DNA of 64,000 bases from Phytobacter diazotrophicus. Its GTDB lineage: Bacteria; Pseudomonadota; Gammaproteobacteria; Enterobacterales; Enterobacteriaceae. The stretch covers positions 186,001-250,000 of the forward strand of contig SMDE01000001.1 in NCBI GenBank assembly GCA_004346725.1, given 5' to 3'. The notes under the pieces are model-generated. The model did not search any database. It was not told the origin of the DNA and saw only the letters and a list, made by a program, of their open reading frames with translations. A program made the translations under genes and the position numbers. Positions 40,226 to 50,793 of this stretch are shown one piece after another (the first letter of the stretch is position 1; every line of letters begins with the position of its first letter).

Positions 40226-41596
40226 ATGGACTTTGAACAGATTTCCCGCTCGCTCTTACCGCTGCTGGGCGGCAAGGACAATATCGTCAGCGCAGCGCAT
40301 TGCGCTACGCGACTGCGGCTGGTTCTGGCGGAAGATGCCAAAGCAGACACCACGGCGATCGGTAAGGTTGAAGGGGTGAAAGGTTGTTTTCGCAATGCCG
40401 GACAGTTGCAGATTATTTTCGGCACTGGCATGGTGAATAAAGTCTATGCCGCCTTTATCAAAGAGGCGGGTATTGGCGAAACGAGCAAGTCCGAGGCCGC
40501 TGCCATCGCTGCCCGCAAACTGAATCCGTTCCAGCGCGCGGCCCGTTTGTTGTCGAACATTTTCGTCCCGATCATCCCAGCCATCGTGGCGTCGGGTTTG
40601 TTGATGGGGCTGCTGGGAATGGTGAAAACCTACGGCTGGGTCAATCCGGAAAACGCGCTCTATATCATGCTGGATATGTTCAGCTCTGCGGCGTTCATTA
40701 TTCTGCCTATCCTGATTGGTTTCACCGCGGCGCGTGAATTTGGCGGTAACCCCTTCCTGGGCGCGACGCTGGGCGGCATTCTGACGCACCCGGCGCTGAC
40801 CAACGCCTGGGGCGTAGCCGCCGGGTTCCATACCATGAACTTTTTTGGTATCGAAGTGGCGATGATCGGCTATCAGGGCACGGTCTTCCCGGTGCTGCTT
40901 GCCGTCTGGTTTATGAGTGTCCTGGAAAAACAGTTGCGCCGGGTCATTCCTGACGCGCTGGATCTGATTCTGACGCCGTTTTTGACGGTTATTATCACCG
41001 GTTTTGTCGCGCTGCTGGTCATCGGTCCGGCGGGGCGTGCGCTGGGTGACGGTATCTCCTTTGTGTTGAGCACGCTCATCACCCATGCCGGCTGGCTGGC
41101 AGGGTTGTTGTTCGGCGGTCTCTATTCGGTGATTGTCATTACCGGCGTGCATCACAGTTTCCATGCGATCGAAGCGGGGCTATTGGGCAACCCGTCCATT
41201 GGCGTGAACTTCCTGCTGCCTATCTGGGCGATGGCCAACGTGGCTCAGGGCGGTGCTTGTCTGGCGGTGTGGTTCAAAACCAAAGATGCCAAAATCAAAG
41301 CCATTACCCTGCCATCGGCGTTTTCGGCGCTTCTTGGCATTACAGAAGCCGCGATTTTTGGTATCAACCTGCGTTTTGTAAAACCCTTTATTGCAGCGTT
41401 GATTGGTGGGGCGGTTGGCGGTGCCTGGGTGGTCTCGGTCCATGTCTATATGACAGCCGTAGGGTTAACGGGCATTCCGGGCATGGCGATTGTACAGGCC
41501 AGCTCGTTACTGAATTATGCTATCGGGATGGTGATTGCTTTCAGCGTCGCCTTTGTTATCTCTTACCTGCTTAAATACAAAACGGACTCCGAATAA
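40226..41596 (+). CDS. scrA: PTS sucrose-specific EIIBC component
   Basis: 456 residues. EIIB domain (residues 1-90) with the phospho-cysteine in AAHCATRLRL (Cys26), then the EIIC membrane domain (about 105-450) with ten-odd helices and the HHSFHAIEAGLLG motif. No EIIA domain, so it must use the glucose EIIA (Crr). It imports sucrose as sucrose 6-phosphate. It overlaps scrB by one base (TAATG). Confidence 0.97.
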   Translation: MDFEQISRSLLPLLGGKDNIVSAAHCATRLRLVLAEDAKADTTAIGKVEGVKGCFRNAGQLQIIFGTGMVNKVYAAFIKEAGIGETSKSEAAAIAARKLNPFQRAARLLSNIFVPIIPAIVASGLLMGLLGMVKTYGWVNPENALYIMLDMFSSAAFIILPILIGFTAAREFGGNPFLGATLGGILTHPALTNAWGVAAGFHTMNFFGIEVAMIGYQGTVFPVLLAVWFMSVLEKQLRRVIPDALDLILTPFLTVIITGFVALLVIGPAGRALGDGISFVLSTLITHAGWLAGLLFGGLYSVIVITGVHHSFHAIEAGLLGNPSIGVNFLLPIWAMANVAQGGACLAVWFKTKDAKIKAITLPSAFSALLGITEAAIFGINLRFVKPFIAALIGGAVGGAWVVSVHVYMTAVGLTGIPGMAIVQASSLLNYAIGMVIAFSVAFVISYLLKYKTDSE

Positions 41597-43005
41597 TGAC
41601 GCCATCAGCCCTGTTGCCGAAGATTTTACTGTCAGTACTTAAAGGCCAACCGAAAGCACTGCGAGACAGTCACTATCCGGCCTGGCATCTGGCCCCGGCG
41701 ACGGGGCTGTTGAATGACCCCAACGGCTTTATCCATTTTCAGGGGCGGTTTCATCTGTTTTATCAGTGGAACCCGCTCGGCTGTCAGCATAATCACAAAT
41801 GCTGGGGGCACTGGAGTTCAGCGGATCTACTGCACTGGCAGCATGAGCCGATAGCGCTGATGCCGGAAGAGGAGTATGACCGCAGCGGTTGTTATTCCGG
41901 TAGCGCGGTCGACAACCAGGGCGCACTGACGCTGTGTTATACCGGCAACGTGAAATTCGCCGGGGGTGGTCGTACGGCCTGGCAATGTCTGGCGGTGCAG
42001 AACGCCGAAGGCGGGTTTGATAAGCTGGGGCCCGTCATCGCGTTGCCGGAAGGCTACACCGGGCACGTCAGAGATCCGAAAGTCTGGCAGCATGAAAACC
42101 AGTGGTACATGGTGCTCGGCGCCCAGGATCTGGCGCTACGCGGCAAAGTGCTGCTGCTTCGTTCCGACGATTTGCACCACTGGCAGATGCTCGGCGAACT
42201 GGCGGGAAGCGGCCTCGGTGAGCTAGGCGACGCAGGGTACATGTGGGAGTGCCCGGACCTGTTCACTCTGGGCGCTGATACTTTCCTCATCTGTTGCCCG
42301 CAAGGAGTGGCACGTGAAGCGCACCGTTTCCTTAATACCCACCCGAGCGCGTACCTGAGTGGGGCATTCTCCCCTGAACAGGCGACATTTGAACATGGCG
42401 CGCTGCATGAGCTTGACGCCGGATTTGAGTTTTACGCCCCGCAAACCACCTTAAGCGCTGATGGTCGGCGTCTGCTGGTGGGCTGGATGGGTGTGCCGGA
42501 TGGCGAAGAGATGCGCCAGCCGACGGTAGCGCAGGGCTGGATCCATCAAATGACCTGCGTGCGCGAGCTTTCCAACCGTAACGGTAAGTTGTATCAACAG
42601 CCGGTCAGGGAATTGCAGGCGCTGCGCGAAAATGAGCGCCGTTTTGCAGGGCGTGTGGATGACGCACCGGTGATGGATGCCCGGAGCCTGGAGCTATGGG
42701 TCGAGAGCGAAGGTGAGCTGACGCTGAATATTGACGATACGCTTATCCTGCACTGGCATAAAGACTATCTGCGTCTTGACCGTCGTAGCCTGGAAAATGG
42801 CGAATGGCTCTCGCGTTACTGGGACGGAGAGGCAAATGTGCTGCAAATTTTATGCGACAGCTCAAGCGTTGAGATCTTCATCAATGAGGGCGCTGGCGTA
42901 ATGAGCAGCCGCTACTTCCCGTCACATCCTGCGCAAATAACCTTTAGCGGAAGTGGCGAACTGCGGGCGCAATACTGGTCGTTACGTCCTTGCATGGTAG
43001 AATAA
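41596..43005 (+). CDS. scrB: Sucrose-6-phosphate hydrolase
   Basis: 469 residues, glycoside hydrolase family 32: the catalytic nucleophile in [11 protein letters not shown] (residue about 44), transition-state Asp in RDPKVW and acid/base Glu in WECPDLF. The C-terminal beta-sandwich is present (residues about 340-469). It cleaves sucrose 6-phosphate to glucose 6-phosphate and fructose, which ScrK then phosphorylates. Confidence 0.97.
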   Translation: MTPSALLPKILLSVLKGQPKALRDSHYPAWHLAPATGLLNDPNGFIHFQGRFHLFYQWNPLGCQHNHKCWGHWSSADLLHWQHEPIALMPEEEYDRSGCYSGSAVDNQGALTLCYTGNVKFAGGGRTAWQCLAVQNAEGGFDKLGPVIALPEGYTGHVRDPKVWQHENQWYMVLGAQDLALRGKVLLLRSDDLHHWQMLGELAGSGLGELGDAGYMWECPDLFTLGADTFLICCPQGVAREAHRFLNTHPSAYLSGAFSPEQATFEHGALHELDAGFEFYAPQTTLSADGRRLLVGWMGVPDGEEMRQPTVAQGWIHQMTCVRELSNRNGKLYQQPVRELQALRENERRFAGRVDDAPVMDARSLELWVESEGELTLNIDDTLILHWHKDYLRLDRRSLENGEWLSRYWDGEANVLQILCDSSSVEIFINEGAGVMSSRYFPSHPAQITFSGSGELRAQYWSLRPCMVE

Positions 43006-43034
43006 CCGCTTGTTTCATTAACCGATGCATTGTC

Positions 43035-44075
43035 GTGAGAAAAACAAAACGCGTTACCATCACTGATATTGCCGCGCTGGCGGGTGTCTCAAAAGCCACC
43101 GCCAGTCTGGTTCTCAATGGACGAGGTAAAGAGTTACGCGTGGCGCAGGAAACCCGTCAGCGTGTGCTTTCGCTTGCTCAACAGCACCACTATCAGCCGA
43201 GCATTCATGCCCGCCTGTTGCGCGAGGATCGCAGCCACACGCTCGGCCTGGTGGTCCCTGAGATAACCAACCACGGGTTTGCCGCCTTTTCTCATGAACT
43301 GGAAAACTTGTGTCGTGAGGCGGGCTTGCAGCTTCTTATCTCCTGTACCGATGAAAACGCCAGCCAGGAGTCGGTGGTGGTCAACAATCTGGTCTCCCGT
43401 CAGGTGGACGGGCTGATTGTCGCCTCCAGCATGCTCAACGACGCCGATTACCTGAAACTCAGCGAGCAACTGCCCGTTGTGTTGTTCGACCGCCATATGA
43501 ACAGCACGCCGTTGCCGTTGGTTATCACCGATGCGGTGACACCCACCGCCGATCTGGTTGAACGTCTGGCCCGTGCGAATCCGGATGAAATCTACTTTTT
43601 AGGTGGGCAACCGCGACTGTCGCCAACCAAAGATCGTCTGGCGGGTTTCACGCAAGGGCTGGAGAGAGCAGGGGTGGCGTTGCGCCCTGAGTGGATTATT
43701 CACGGCAATTATCACCCCAGCAGCGGCTACGAAATGTTTGCCGCCCTGTGTGCGAAGCTGGGACGTCCGCCCAAAGCCCTGTTTACGGCGGCATGTGGGC
43801 TGCTTGAAGGGGTGTTGCGTTATATGAGTCAACACCATTTACTGCAAAGTGATATTCACATTGCCAGCTTCGACGATCACTATCTCTACGACTCTCTCAC
43901 CTTGAGTATTGATACCGTCGAGCAGAACATTCCGCGCCTGGCGTATGACTGTTTTGACCTCATCACCCAGTTGATTGAGGGCAATGAGCCGACCGAACAA
44001 CAACGCATTTTGCCCGCCACACTGCGCCTGCGTAATGAACGTTTGAAAAACGCAGCGCCTGGTCAGGCTGGCTGA
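43035..44075 (+). CDS. scrR: Sucrose operon repressor
   Basis: 346 residues from a GTG at 43035 giving [20 protein letters not shown], matching other ScrR proteins; the longer frame to 42990 overlaps scrB and is rejected. LacI-type helix-turn-helix (residues about 6-26), hinge, then a periplasmic-binding-like sensor ([27 protein letters not shown]). Fructose or fructose 1-phosphate is the inducer in characterised ScrR. Its targets are the three palindromes in this cluster. Confidence 0.95.
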   Translation: MRKTKRVTITDIAALAGVSKATASLVLNGRGKELRVAQETRQRVLSLAQQHHYQPSIHARLLREDRSHTLGLVVPEITNHGFAAFSHELENLCREAGLQLLISCTDENASQESVVVNNLVSRQVDGLIVASSMLNDADYLKLSEQLPVVLFDRHMNSTPLPLVITDAVTPTADLVERLARANPDEIYFLGGQPRLSPTKDRLAGFTQGLERAGVALRPEWIIHGNYHPSSGYEMFAALCAKLGRPPKALFTAACGLLEGVLRYMSQHHLLQSDIHIASFDDHYLYDSLTLSIDTVEQNIPRLAYDCFDLITQLIEGNEPTEQQRILPATLRLRNERLKNAAPGQAG

Positions 44076-44108
44076 TGTAACGGCAACGCGTGTCACCATT
44101 TTGATAAT

Positions 44109-44133
44109 ACAAGGGGAAGGGGGTTCCCCTTGT
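44109..44133. terminator. Bidirectional terminator between scrR and the TetR gene
   Basis: Perfect 10-bp arms ACAAGGGGAA (44109-44118) and TTCCCCTTGT (44124-44133) around five G, between two convergent genes. Confidence 0.75.
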
Positions 44134-44138
44134 GTTCA

Positions 44139-44732
44139 TCATTGCTGGCTGCCACGCACCATCGTCACGATCGCCTGCACCAGTTCATCCTTCGCCTGCT
44201 GTGCGCTGATTTTGCCAATCACTACCGCCCAGGATAACCCTTCTGCGGCACCGAGCATCGCCCATAGCGCGGGTGTTTGTAACGTATTGCCATTGCAGAA
44301 AGGGGTAAACCGCGCCCGGCATTTCTCGGTAAATGTCGTGGCGTACTCCTGACGGATTTGCTCCAGTTCCGGCGTGCCGCTGAGTGCGGCAATGACACTT
44401 GGCATTTCGCGCCCCGATAGCAGCACACACTCAATGTACGCATCGGCAATGACCGCCGCGAGCTTCTCCAGCACAGGTTCTGTCTGGCTAAGCTGTGCGT
44501 CCATACGTGCCGTCGAGCGAAGATCATATTCCCGATAAAGTGCGGCAAACAGGCCCGAACGGCTGGTGAAATGATCATAAACCACCGGCTTTGTGATCCC
44601 GGCGCGTTCTGCGAGATGGCCGAGTGTCAGGGCTTCTGTGCCTTCTTCCCGAATGATCTGCCAGGCCACCTCAATCAACTGGGTATAGCGTTCCTGCCGT
44701 GATAAACGCTGGCGTGTGCTCTGACTGCCCAT
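44139..44732 (-). CDS. TetR-family repressor of the adjacent oxidoreductase
   Basis: 197 residues. N-terminal TetR helix-turn-helix (EALTLGHLAERAGITKPVVYDHFTSR split across residues about 34-59), then an all-helical ligand domain. It is divergent from a flavodoxin-fold NAD(P)H oxidoreductase, with the start codons 114 bases apart and a strong symmetric operator between them. Autoregulation plus control of the neighbour is the likely arrangement. The ligand is unknown; quinones or electrophiles are plausible by analogy. Confidence 0.88.
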   Translation of the reverse strand: MGSQSTRQRLSRQERYTQLIEVAWQIIREEGTEALTLGHLAERAGITKPVVYDHFTSRSGLFAALYREYDLRSTARMDAQLSQTEPVLEKLAAVIADAYIECVLLSGREMPSVIAALSGTPELEQIRQEYATTFTEKCRARFTPFCNGNTLQTPALWAMLGAAEGLSWAVVIGKISAQQAKDELVQAIVTMVRGSQQ

Positions 44733-44757
44733 CGTAAAAATTCTCCGTTGACATGCT

Positions 44758-44804
44758 TATATACCAAAGGTAAGTTACTATTGGTAGGTTACCTTTGGTA
44801 TATA
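44758..44804. promoter_or_regulatory. Operator region: 16-bp inverted repeat with a third box between
   Basis: Left arm TATATACCAAAGGTAA (44758-44773) and right arm TTACCTTTGGTATATA (44789-44804) are perfect reverse complements. Inside them are three near-palindromic 11-mers: TACCAAAGGTA (44762), TACTATTGGTA (44776) and TACCTTTGGTA (44790), exactly 14 bases apart. They sit between the two divergent starts, as expected for a TetR operator. Confidence 0.85.
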
Positions 44805-44846
44805 GAGTACGTTTGCTTACGCCATCCCGCAACCAGGAGTCGCCAA

Positions 44847-45431
44847 ATGCATGCTTTAATCGTCGTTTCTCACCCGGATTCACACTCTCTGAGCCACAAT
44901 GTCGCTGCCGCCATGGCGAAAGGGATTACCACTCATCCGCAACACACCGCAGAGATTGTCGATCTCACCGCCGAAGGCTTTAACCCAACCTTCACCGCGC
45001 AGGACTTTGCCGCGTTCAAGCTTACCGCACCTGTCCCGGCGGATATTGTGGCAGAGCAGGCTCGAATTGATAAGGCTGATGCGCTGGTGCTGGTGTTCCC
45101 GGTCTACTGGTGGTCAATGCCCGCACTGCTGAAAGGCTGGATTGACCGCGTGTTTACCAACGGTTGGGCTTATGAAGAGACCGCCGAAGGAGAGGTGGTG
45201 AAAAAGTTGGGCCGCCTGCCGGTCCATGTTATTGGCCTCGGCGCGGCAAGCCAGGGCACCTACGACCGGCACGGCTTTACCGCCGCCTTTCACGCACAAA
45301 TTGCCCACGGCATTTTTGACTACTGCGGTGCGCAAGTGAAAGCGTCTGAGCTGCTATTACTGCCGGAACTGGGAAGCGGGGAGGCGTATCTGGATAAAGC
45401 GTTGACGCTGGGGCATGCCGTTTTCGCATAG
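44847..45431 (+). CDS. NAD(P)H dehydrogenase (quinone), flavodoxin fold
   Basis: 194 residues from the ATG at 44847 (AGGAG at 44835-44839); a longer frame to 44748 runs through the operator and is rejected. Similar to KefF/MdaB/human NQO1: MHALIVVSHPDSHSLSHNV (FMN/FAD phosphate loop), LVFPVYWWSMPALLKGWIDRVF (isoalloxazine contacts). It probably reduces quinones or nitro/azo compounds. It is controlled by the divergent TetR gene. Confidence 0.88.
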   Translation: MHALIVVSHPDSHSLSHNVAAAMAKGITTHPQHTAEIVDLTAEGFNPTFTAQDFAAFKLTAPVPADIVAEQARIDKADALVLVFPVYWWSMPALLKGWIDRVFTNGWAYEETAEGEVVKKLGRLPVHVIGLGAASQGTYDRHGFTAAFHAQIAHGIFDYCGAQVKASELLLLPELGSGEAYLDKALTLGHAVFA

Positions 45432-46101
45432 TTGTACGCTGTTTTGATACCGTCTCAAGGCCGTAGTTCACTCTGCTGCGGCCTTATGTTTGCTGCGAAA
45501 ATATATGTTTTTAAATATGTTTATATTGTGGATGACCATCATTCCTATAACATTCAAGAATGTTATTTATTTTATTTTTTTACCGTTCAGACGAAATTTG
45601 CTGCGTTAATATTAATAAATGCACGTGCTGAATCGACGCGCACGTGGTTTTCTTGAGGATTGACATTGCAGAGGTAAATTATTCTTTCTATATTGACTTC
45701 TTTCCTTTTAGTGCTTAACTATTAATAGCCAATATTTTCCCATCCTGACATGCGTTGGTAACATAACCTGCTCATTATATTAAAAAGGCCTGCTTGTGAT
45801 TCATTTCTGAGAATGTGTGGTCTGATAATTATCACAATACCAGTAAAACTTACCTAAGTTTGGGTTGTTTTTTCTTGTCTCTATTTAATCTTCCAGGTTA
45901 GTTGTTATTTAAGCCAGTCTAACATCGAAATTGTTTGATGCTGAAATATCAGATATTTTGGTGTGTTAATTCCTGTGCGCCAGGAAAGATTCATTTTTAT
46001 ATAACCTATTACTCTTCAATCAGTAAGGAGGAAAGTACCTTAATTTATTTTGCTCGGCTGTGAACGTCAGAATGTCATTCTAATTTCAAAAAAGGAACTA
46101 C
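45432..46101. other. AT-rich non-coding region before the lipase locus
   Basis: No convincing gene; the short frame from 45432 is AT-rich noise. It contains a perfect 9-bp inverted repeat, ATAACATTC (45547-45555) and GAATGTTAT (45558-45566), followed by a T-rich tract, possibly the oxidoreductase terminator. The rest presumably holds the promoter of the downstream lipase gene. Low GC suggests acquired DNA. Confidence 0.65.
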
Positions 46102-47811
46102 ATGATGAGTACAGAACCGATTAAGATCGCGTTGAAAAAGAGTAGCGGACATTACGTTACTGTCGACAGTGGGGCTAATCTATTAGTGGCGACGAGTTCA
46201 ACGTGTGGAAACAATGAAATTTTTCAGTTGGTTTACCAGCAAGACATGATCTTTGCTCTCCAGGCGTTTAATGGAAAGTATGTGACAATTAAGCCGGGCG
46301 AAAGTAATTCATTAGCCGCAATAAGTGACTCGGTGGGCGAAAACGAAAACTTTGAGATGTTCAACTGGCATTCAGATGAGCAAATCGTCCTGCTGGCAGC
46401 GAATAAGATGTATGTCGATATCAAGGCCGCAGGTGCTATTTTGCAGGCCAACTCTCTGAATCCAACGGACGATGATATCTTCGAAATTATTCCCCTTGAT
46501 CAATCCGGCAATCCGCTCCCGCTCAACGAACCCGATACGCTTACAGAGCAACCTTCTGTACATGTGTTAAAAGCGGCTGCGGCAGGAAGCTCTCCTTCTG
46601 TGTTTACCGTCTGCTTTAGTGGCACCGCCTGTACTCGCGATGAGGGTGAGGTATCACGTCCTGGTAGTGATAAAAATATCTATTATCCGAATACGGGTTA
46701 TATTCCGGTACGGATCCACAAAGAGATCAGCGGCTCATTACAGGCCGTCACGCCGAGTATTTCTGTTCGTGGTGTAGGTGAGAATGACTGGGCGGTTCCC
46801 CGCAACGACAGTGAACCGCTGGTCTTTAATGGACCACTTGATGCAGATTCCAGCCTGCTTAACTATGTAAAAAGTTACTCAGGCGGCGACCAGTATTCTT
46901 ATGCCACTCAGCTTGATGGCTGGTCAGCCCCGGCACTGGCTTTGCATGGCGCTAACATCGCATGCAAAAGTGGCAAACAGCAGTTTAATTTTATCGGACA
47001 CAGTCGGGGAGCCGTTGAGTGCATCATGGCAGCCTGGTTTATCTATGCCTACGGTTCGGAGCAACTCAAAAAAATCCCCATCAATATCTTTGCGATCGAT
47101 CCTGTTCCTGGGACTGGCCAGTGGTACAGCATGCTTACGCAGCTTCCCCCCAACGTGGTGAATTATGTCGGTGTCTATGCCTGGGATATGTGCGTACAAC
47201 CGGGTGATAAACCCTTTATGGCACTGGTCCCTCGTCCCAACGGGCTCATGACAGGAAAAGACAATACCGCCAAAATCTACAACTCAGTTTTATGGTGGGA
47301 CAGATGGAAATACATCGCGGATAACGCGCAATTGACCGACCCTCTGGAGAAAGGCAATTATCCACAACCCGTGGGCTATACGCTGTACGCCATACGCGGC
47401 AGGCACAGCACCGTCGCGGGAAATTACACCGCAGACGCAAAATATGATGCGGCAAACGTATCGGCTTCGGTCGCACCCGTACCTGAGCTTATCTACAAAA
47501 TGGCACGCGGTTATCTTACTCAGTGGGGCACCGTTTTCCCGACGGCGAGCGCCGTAGGTGAAGATGTTGTTCCGCTTCGACAGGCTATCAACACTGACCA
47601 CCGCGATTTCGACGCGATGGGCGGAGGAGAGACACGAACCAGCTCTCTTCCCTACCGACCTTATGTGCGCAGAGTTTCTTCCATTTATGGAATCAACCCG
47701 GCAAATAGCTACTACATGGATAACGTTGTTGGCAACCCGCCTTATTCAATGGCCTACCCGGTCACGAATGAACGAACCGACGCCGGATGGGTTAAATGGA
47801 CGTTTTTATAA
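46102..47811 (+). CDS. Fascin-like beta-trefoil plus alpha/beta-hydrolase (lipase-like) protein
   Basis: 569 residues, no signal peptide. Residues about 5-135 hold three ~43-residue repeats, with GHYVTV (16), GKYVTI (58) and KMYVDI (102) at 42-44-residue pitch, the fascin/actin-crosslinking beta-trefoil pattern. After a Pro/Thr/Ala-rich linker (about 135-165) comes an alpha/beta-hydrolase domain starting VFTVCFSGTAC. The nucleophile motif is FIGHSRGA (Ser301), the candidate acid is FAIDPVPG (Asp333), and the candidate histidines are H435 or H500. The GHSRG elbow resembles DUF2235/Tle1 phospholipases. It is 57 bases upstream of the phospholipase D gene. A secreted effector is plausible; it is not shown. 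Confidence 0.7.
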   Translation: MMSTEPIKIALKKSSGHYVTVDSGANLLVATSSTCGNNEIFQLVYQQDMIFALQAFNGKYVTIKPGESNSLAAISDSVGENENFEMFNWHSDEQIVLLAANKMYVDIKAAGAILQANSLNPTDDDIFEIIPLDQSGNPLPLNEPDTLTEQPSVHVLKAAAAGSSPSVFTVCFSGTACTRDEGEVSRPGSDKNIYYPNTGYIPVRIHKEISGSLQAVTPSISVRGVGENDWAVPRNDSEPLVFNGPLDADSSLLNYVKSYSGGDQYSYATQLDGWSAPALALHGANIACKSGKQQFNFIGHSRGAVECIMAAWFIYAYGSEQLKKIPINIFAIDPVPGTGQWYSMLTQLPPNVVNYVGVYAWDMCVQPGDKPFMALVPRPNGLMTGKDNTAKIYNSVLWWDRWKYIADNAQLTDPLEKGNYPQPVGYTLYAIRGRHSTVAGNYTADAKYDAANVSASVAPVPELIYKMARGYLTQWGTVFPTASAVGEDVVPLRQAINTDHRDFDAMGGGETRTSSLPYRPYVRRVSSIYGINPANSYYMDNVVGNPPYSMAYPVTNERTDAGWVKWTFL

Positions 47812-47868
47812 TTCAACACCCAGCCAATTAACGGACATACCTGATTATCATTCACAGGAAAGATTATC

Positions 47869-50766
47869 ATGAGCTATGCACTCAATTTAGTGGGAAATCC
47901 GTCTTATCTGTCTGCGCCAAATAGCACGGTTTATAATTTTGGCACAGGTGACTTTACGCTTCAGTGCTGGGTAAAAACCCGCGCATCCGGCACCGTTATT
48001 TCACGAAAAGCAACCGAAGGCGGTGCCGGTAACGGTGGTTTTTTGCTGGTCATTAAACCTGGCGGTCTGATTAAACTCGCAACGGATAATGGATTTGGCT
48101 TCTATGAAATTAATACGGTTGCCACCCATATCAGTGATGGAAATTGGCATTTTTTAACGGGTGTTCGTCAGAACAGCCAGCTCTCTGTCTATGTAGATGG
48201 CACGCTAGTTCCATCAAGCCCAAATAACAATATTACACCACCTGTCAACGTGAATAACGCCTTGCCACTGTACATTGGGGCCACGGCGCAACGACAAGAA
48301 CAATATAATCAATTTAATGGCGAGCTTGATGAAGTTCGCGTCTGGAATATTGCACTATCCGCAGCGCAAATTAGCACGCAAATGAATCAGCCGCTGACTG
48401 GCACGGAGCCAGGCCTGGTGACTTATTACACTTTCGCCGGACAGAATGCGACGGACCAGTCACCGAGCCATAATAATGCGAGCCCCGTTGGCGCTGTCGC
48501 ATATTCCGCCCCCGGCGTTTTTTCCGGTGAGGATCTGCCTTTTATCGACCGGGTTGAACAGGCCGTTAAAGGCTATTTCAATCAGTTAAGCGGCCCGTCG
48601 TATATTCGTATTATGGATACGCCCCATATCTGGGGAATGGATTTCGGGCGGGATATTATGACCCAGGCCCGTAATCGACAAAGGGATTTCTCCCGGGCCA
48701 TTGATGAAATCATTCAAAAAACCAAATTTCGTTGTGATGTGTCCTCACTAAATAGTCCGGATCCGGACTGGCAGCGGGTGATTTTGGGCGCCATTGATAC
48801 GTGTTTAACTCAACGCATGGGCAGAACTCAGCCGACACAGTTCCGCTTCTTTTTTGGCCAGACCCCCACCACGCCGGTTGGCGAACCGGCTAACTATACC
48901 GAGTTTAAAGCGGGGCTGATTCGCCTGATTCAGGAGCGCGGTAAAGAGTGGGAAGTGATGCCCGAGATCTGGATGGGGCGGTTCTATCGGCTCGGTGCCG
49001 GGATCATTTCGGCGATTCAGGCCAAAGTGTTTGGTAGCGCAGTGATTGGTGTCGACGACACGAAAATGACGTGGAACCACACCAAAATTATCAGTATGGA
49101 TGGCACATCGGCGCTGGTTGGCGGACATAACCTGAATATGGATCTGTTTCGCAGCTATCCTCCCGTGCACGATGTGTCGGTGGTTGTCCACGGCAAGCCT
49201 GCGCAGGGGGCGCAGCTTTTCTTAAATCAAATGTGGGTATGCGGCAAAGACCTGATTACCAAAGAAACGCTGAACGTAAGCAACCTGAGCTGGCAAAACA
49301 AGGATAGCGATCCCACATTACCTCGCGACCCCTTCGTGCAACCTGAGGTTGCGGCTTATCTCGAGGCCCAGCAAAAAGCGATTATTGCCCTTCATAAGGG
49401 GGGTGTTCAGCCTGATGGCGGCGAACAGGGGGTAAACCATGAGGAGTACGCCCCGGCGAGCCTGGCCATTCGCGATCAGGATTTAAAAACGCTGCTGGAT
49501 CTGAAACTTCCGGTCTTCCCGCTACGTGTAATCTATACGAAATATGCCGGATTTGAAGAGTACAAACTCGCCACGCGTAATCTGGTGCTGGGGAAATACT
49601 GGAATGGCCCTGACCCGGCAACGAGCTTTCAGAAAGCGGCAGAGATCATGAAAGAACAGCTCATCAAGCATGCCAAAAAGACTATTCGTATGTCGCAGAT
49701 GGACCTGGTGAGCGCATGGAAGAAAAGCTGGTCCGATCATAAAGTTTGTCAGTGGCTGCTGGAGGCGTTACTGAATAATACGGCATTACAGGTGCAAATT
49801 GTCGTTTCGCCGCTGGATGCCGGGGCCGGCGCGGCGGGCGATCAATATTCTTTTGGTTCTGGTGCCTCCCGAACATTCGAGCTGATGGAGTATTACATGA
49901 CGCATGATGTCGCCACGGATGCGCCCATTAGCGACCCTGGCGGTATACGTGCTAATGCCCTGAAACGTCTGCATATCGCGCCGCTGTATTACACGGATAA
50001 AGTCCCGGCGAACAAAACGCAGGAGGGGGTGACTTACAAATGGCCGGATCTGAGCCCCGAAGGTTACACGGCAACCCTGAAACAGCCGCCGCTTTCCGTT
50101 GAGCCACCGGTGAAAGGTGTTATCGGCAGTGCCGCCTGGGCAGTGATCAACGCCAGTGGTTACATCTATTCCAAAGTGCCCTCGGCACCGGGCAACCACG
50201 CCAAGATTATGATTATCGATGACGAGGTGTATGTGGTCGGTTCCGATAATCTCTACCCAGGCTTCCTCTCGGAGATTGATTATCTTGTAGAAGGGAAGGA
50301 TGCGGTCAGCCAGATGATCAATTCGTACTGGAACCCGCTGTGGCAATATTCCGGCCCCTACAGTATTTCGGGCTCAAGCGATATCCGCAGCAATTACCTC
50401 ACGCTGATGGAACCGCTTGGGGTGAATGGCACGTTGATTTCCAGCAATCGGCAATATTTCGCCATCATGCAGGCCGATGGTAACCTCTGCGTTTATCAGG
50501 GCACACCCCATAATCAGGGTAAATATGTCTGGGGCAGTCAGAAAACGGGGCCGGGAGGACAGTTCTTTACAGTGGTGCAAGCCGACGGCAACCTCTGTAC
50601 CTACTTTGGTACCATGGGTAACCAGGGGAAATACCTTTGGGGTACACAGCGGCTTGCCGACGGTGGCAAATTCTTCCTGATTATGCAGGATGACGGCAAC
50701 CTGTGTGTCTATAAAGGAACCGGTCCGCAAGACCAGGGCGCATTTGTCTGGGGTTCCAAGAACTGA
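47869..50766 (+). CDS. LamG / phospholipase D / bulb-lectin multidomain protein
   Basis: 965 residues, no signal peptide. Residues about 5-185: a LamG/concanavalin-like sandwich (DFTLQCWVKTR; DGNWHFLTGVRQ; LDEVRVWNIALSAAQI). Residues about 220-850: two phospholipase D half-sites, NHTKIISMDG (His404, Lys406, Asp411) and NHAKIMIIDD (His777, Lys779, Asp784), each followed by G-x-x-N or S-D-N. Residues about 850-965: three B-lectin repeats with QADGNLCVY-type motifs at 867, 903 and 939, exactly 36 residues apart. Both catalytic HKD motifs look intact. It probably hydrolyses phospholipids on a glycan-bearing target. Followed by a strong terminator, so the two genes form one unit. Confidence 0.78.
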   Translation: MSYALNLVGNPSYLSAPNSTVYNFGTGDFTLQCWVKTRASGTVISRKATEGGAGNGGFLLVIKPGGLIKLATDNGFGFYEINTVATHISDGNWHFLTGVRQNSQLSVYVDGTLVPSSPNNNITPPVNVNNALPLYIGATAQRQEQYNQFNGELDEVRVWNIALSAAQISTQMNQPLTGTEPGLVTYYTFAGQNATDQSPSHNNASPVGAVAYSAPGVFSGEDLPFIDRVEQAVKGYFNQLSGPSYIRIMDTPHIWGMDFGRDIMTQARNRQRDFSRAIDEIIQKTKFRCDVSSLNSPDPDWQRVILGAIDTCLTQRMGRTQPTQFRFFFGQTPTTPVGEPANYTEFKAGLIRLIQERGKEWEVMPEIWMGRFYRLGAGIISAIQAKVFGSAVIGVDDTKMTWNHTKIISMDGTSALVGGHNLNMDLFRSYPPVHDVSVVVHGKPAQGAQLFLNQMWVCGKDLITKETLNVSNLSWQNKDSDPTLPRDPFVQPEVAAYLEAQQKAIIALHKGGVQPDGGEQGVNHEEYAPASLAIRDQDLKTLLDLKLPVFPLRVIYTKYAGFEEYKLATRNLVLGKYWNGPDPATSFQKAAEIMKEQLIKHAKKTIRMSQMDLVSAWKKSWSDHKVCQWLLEALLNNTALQVQIVVSPLDAGAGAAGDQYSFGSGASRTFELMEYYMTHDVATDAPISDPGGIRANALKRLHIAPLYYTDKVPANKTQEGVTYKWPDLSPEGYTATLKQPPLSVEPPVKGVIGSAAWAVINASGYIYSKVPSAPGNHAKIMIIDDEVYVVGSDNLYPGFLSEIDYLVEGKDAVSQMINSYWNPLWQYSGPYSISGSSDIRSNYLTLMEPLGVNGTLISSNRQYFAIMQADGNLCVYQGTPHNQGKYVWGSQKTGPGGQFFTVVQADGNLCTYFGTMGNQGKYLWGTQRLADGGKFFLIMQDDGNLCVYKGTGPQDQGAFVWGSKN

Positions 50767-50793
50767 GTGTTGAATTGTCTCGCAAGAAAACTC

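Noticed and set aside
45432..45656. 74-residue frame after the oxidoreductase gene
   Set aside because: AT-rich, no ribosome site, overlaps a hairpin; treated as non-coding.
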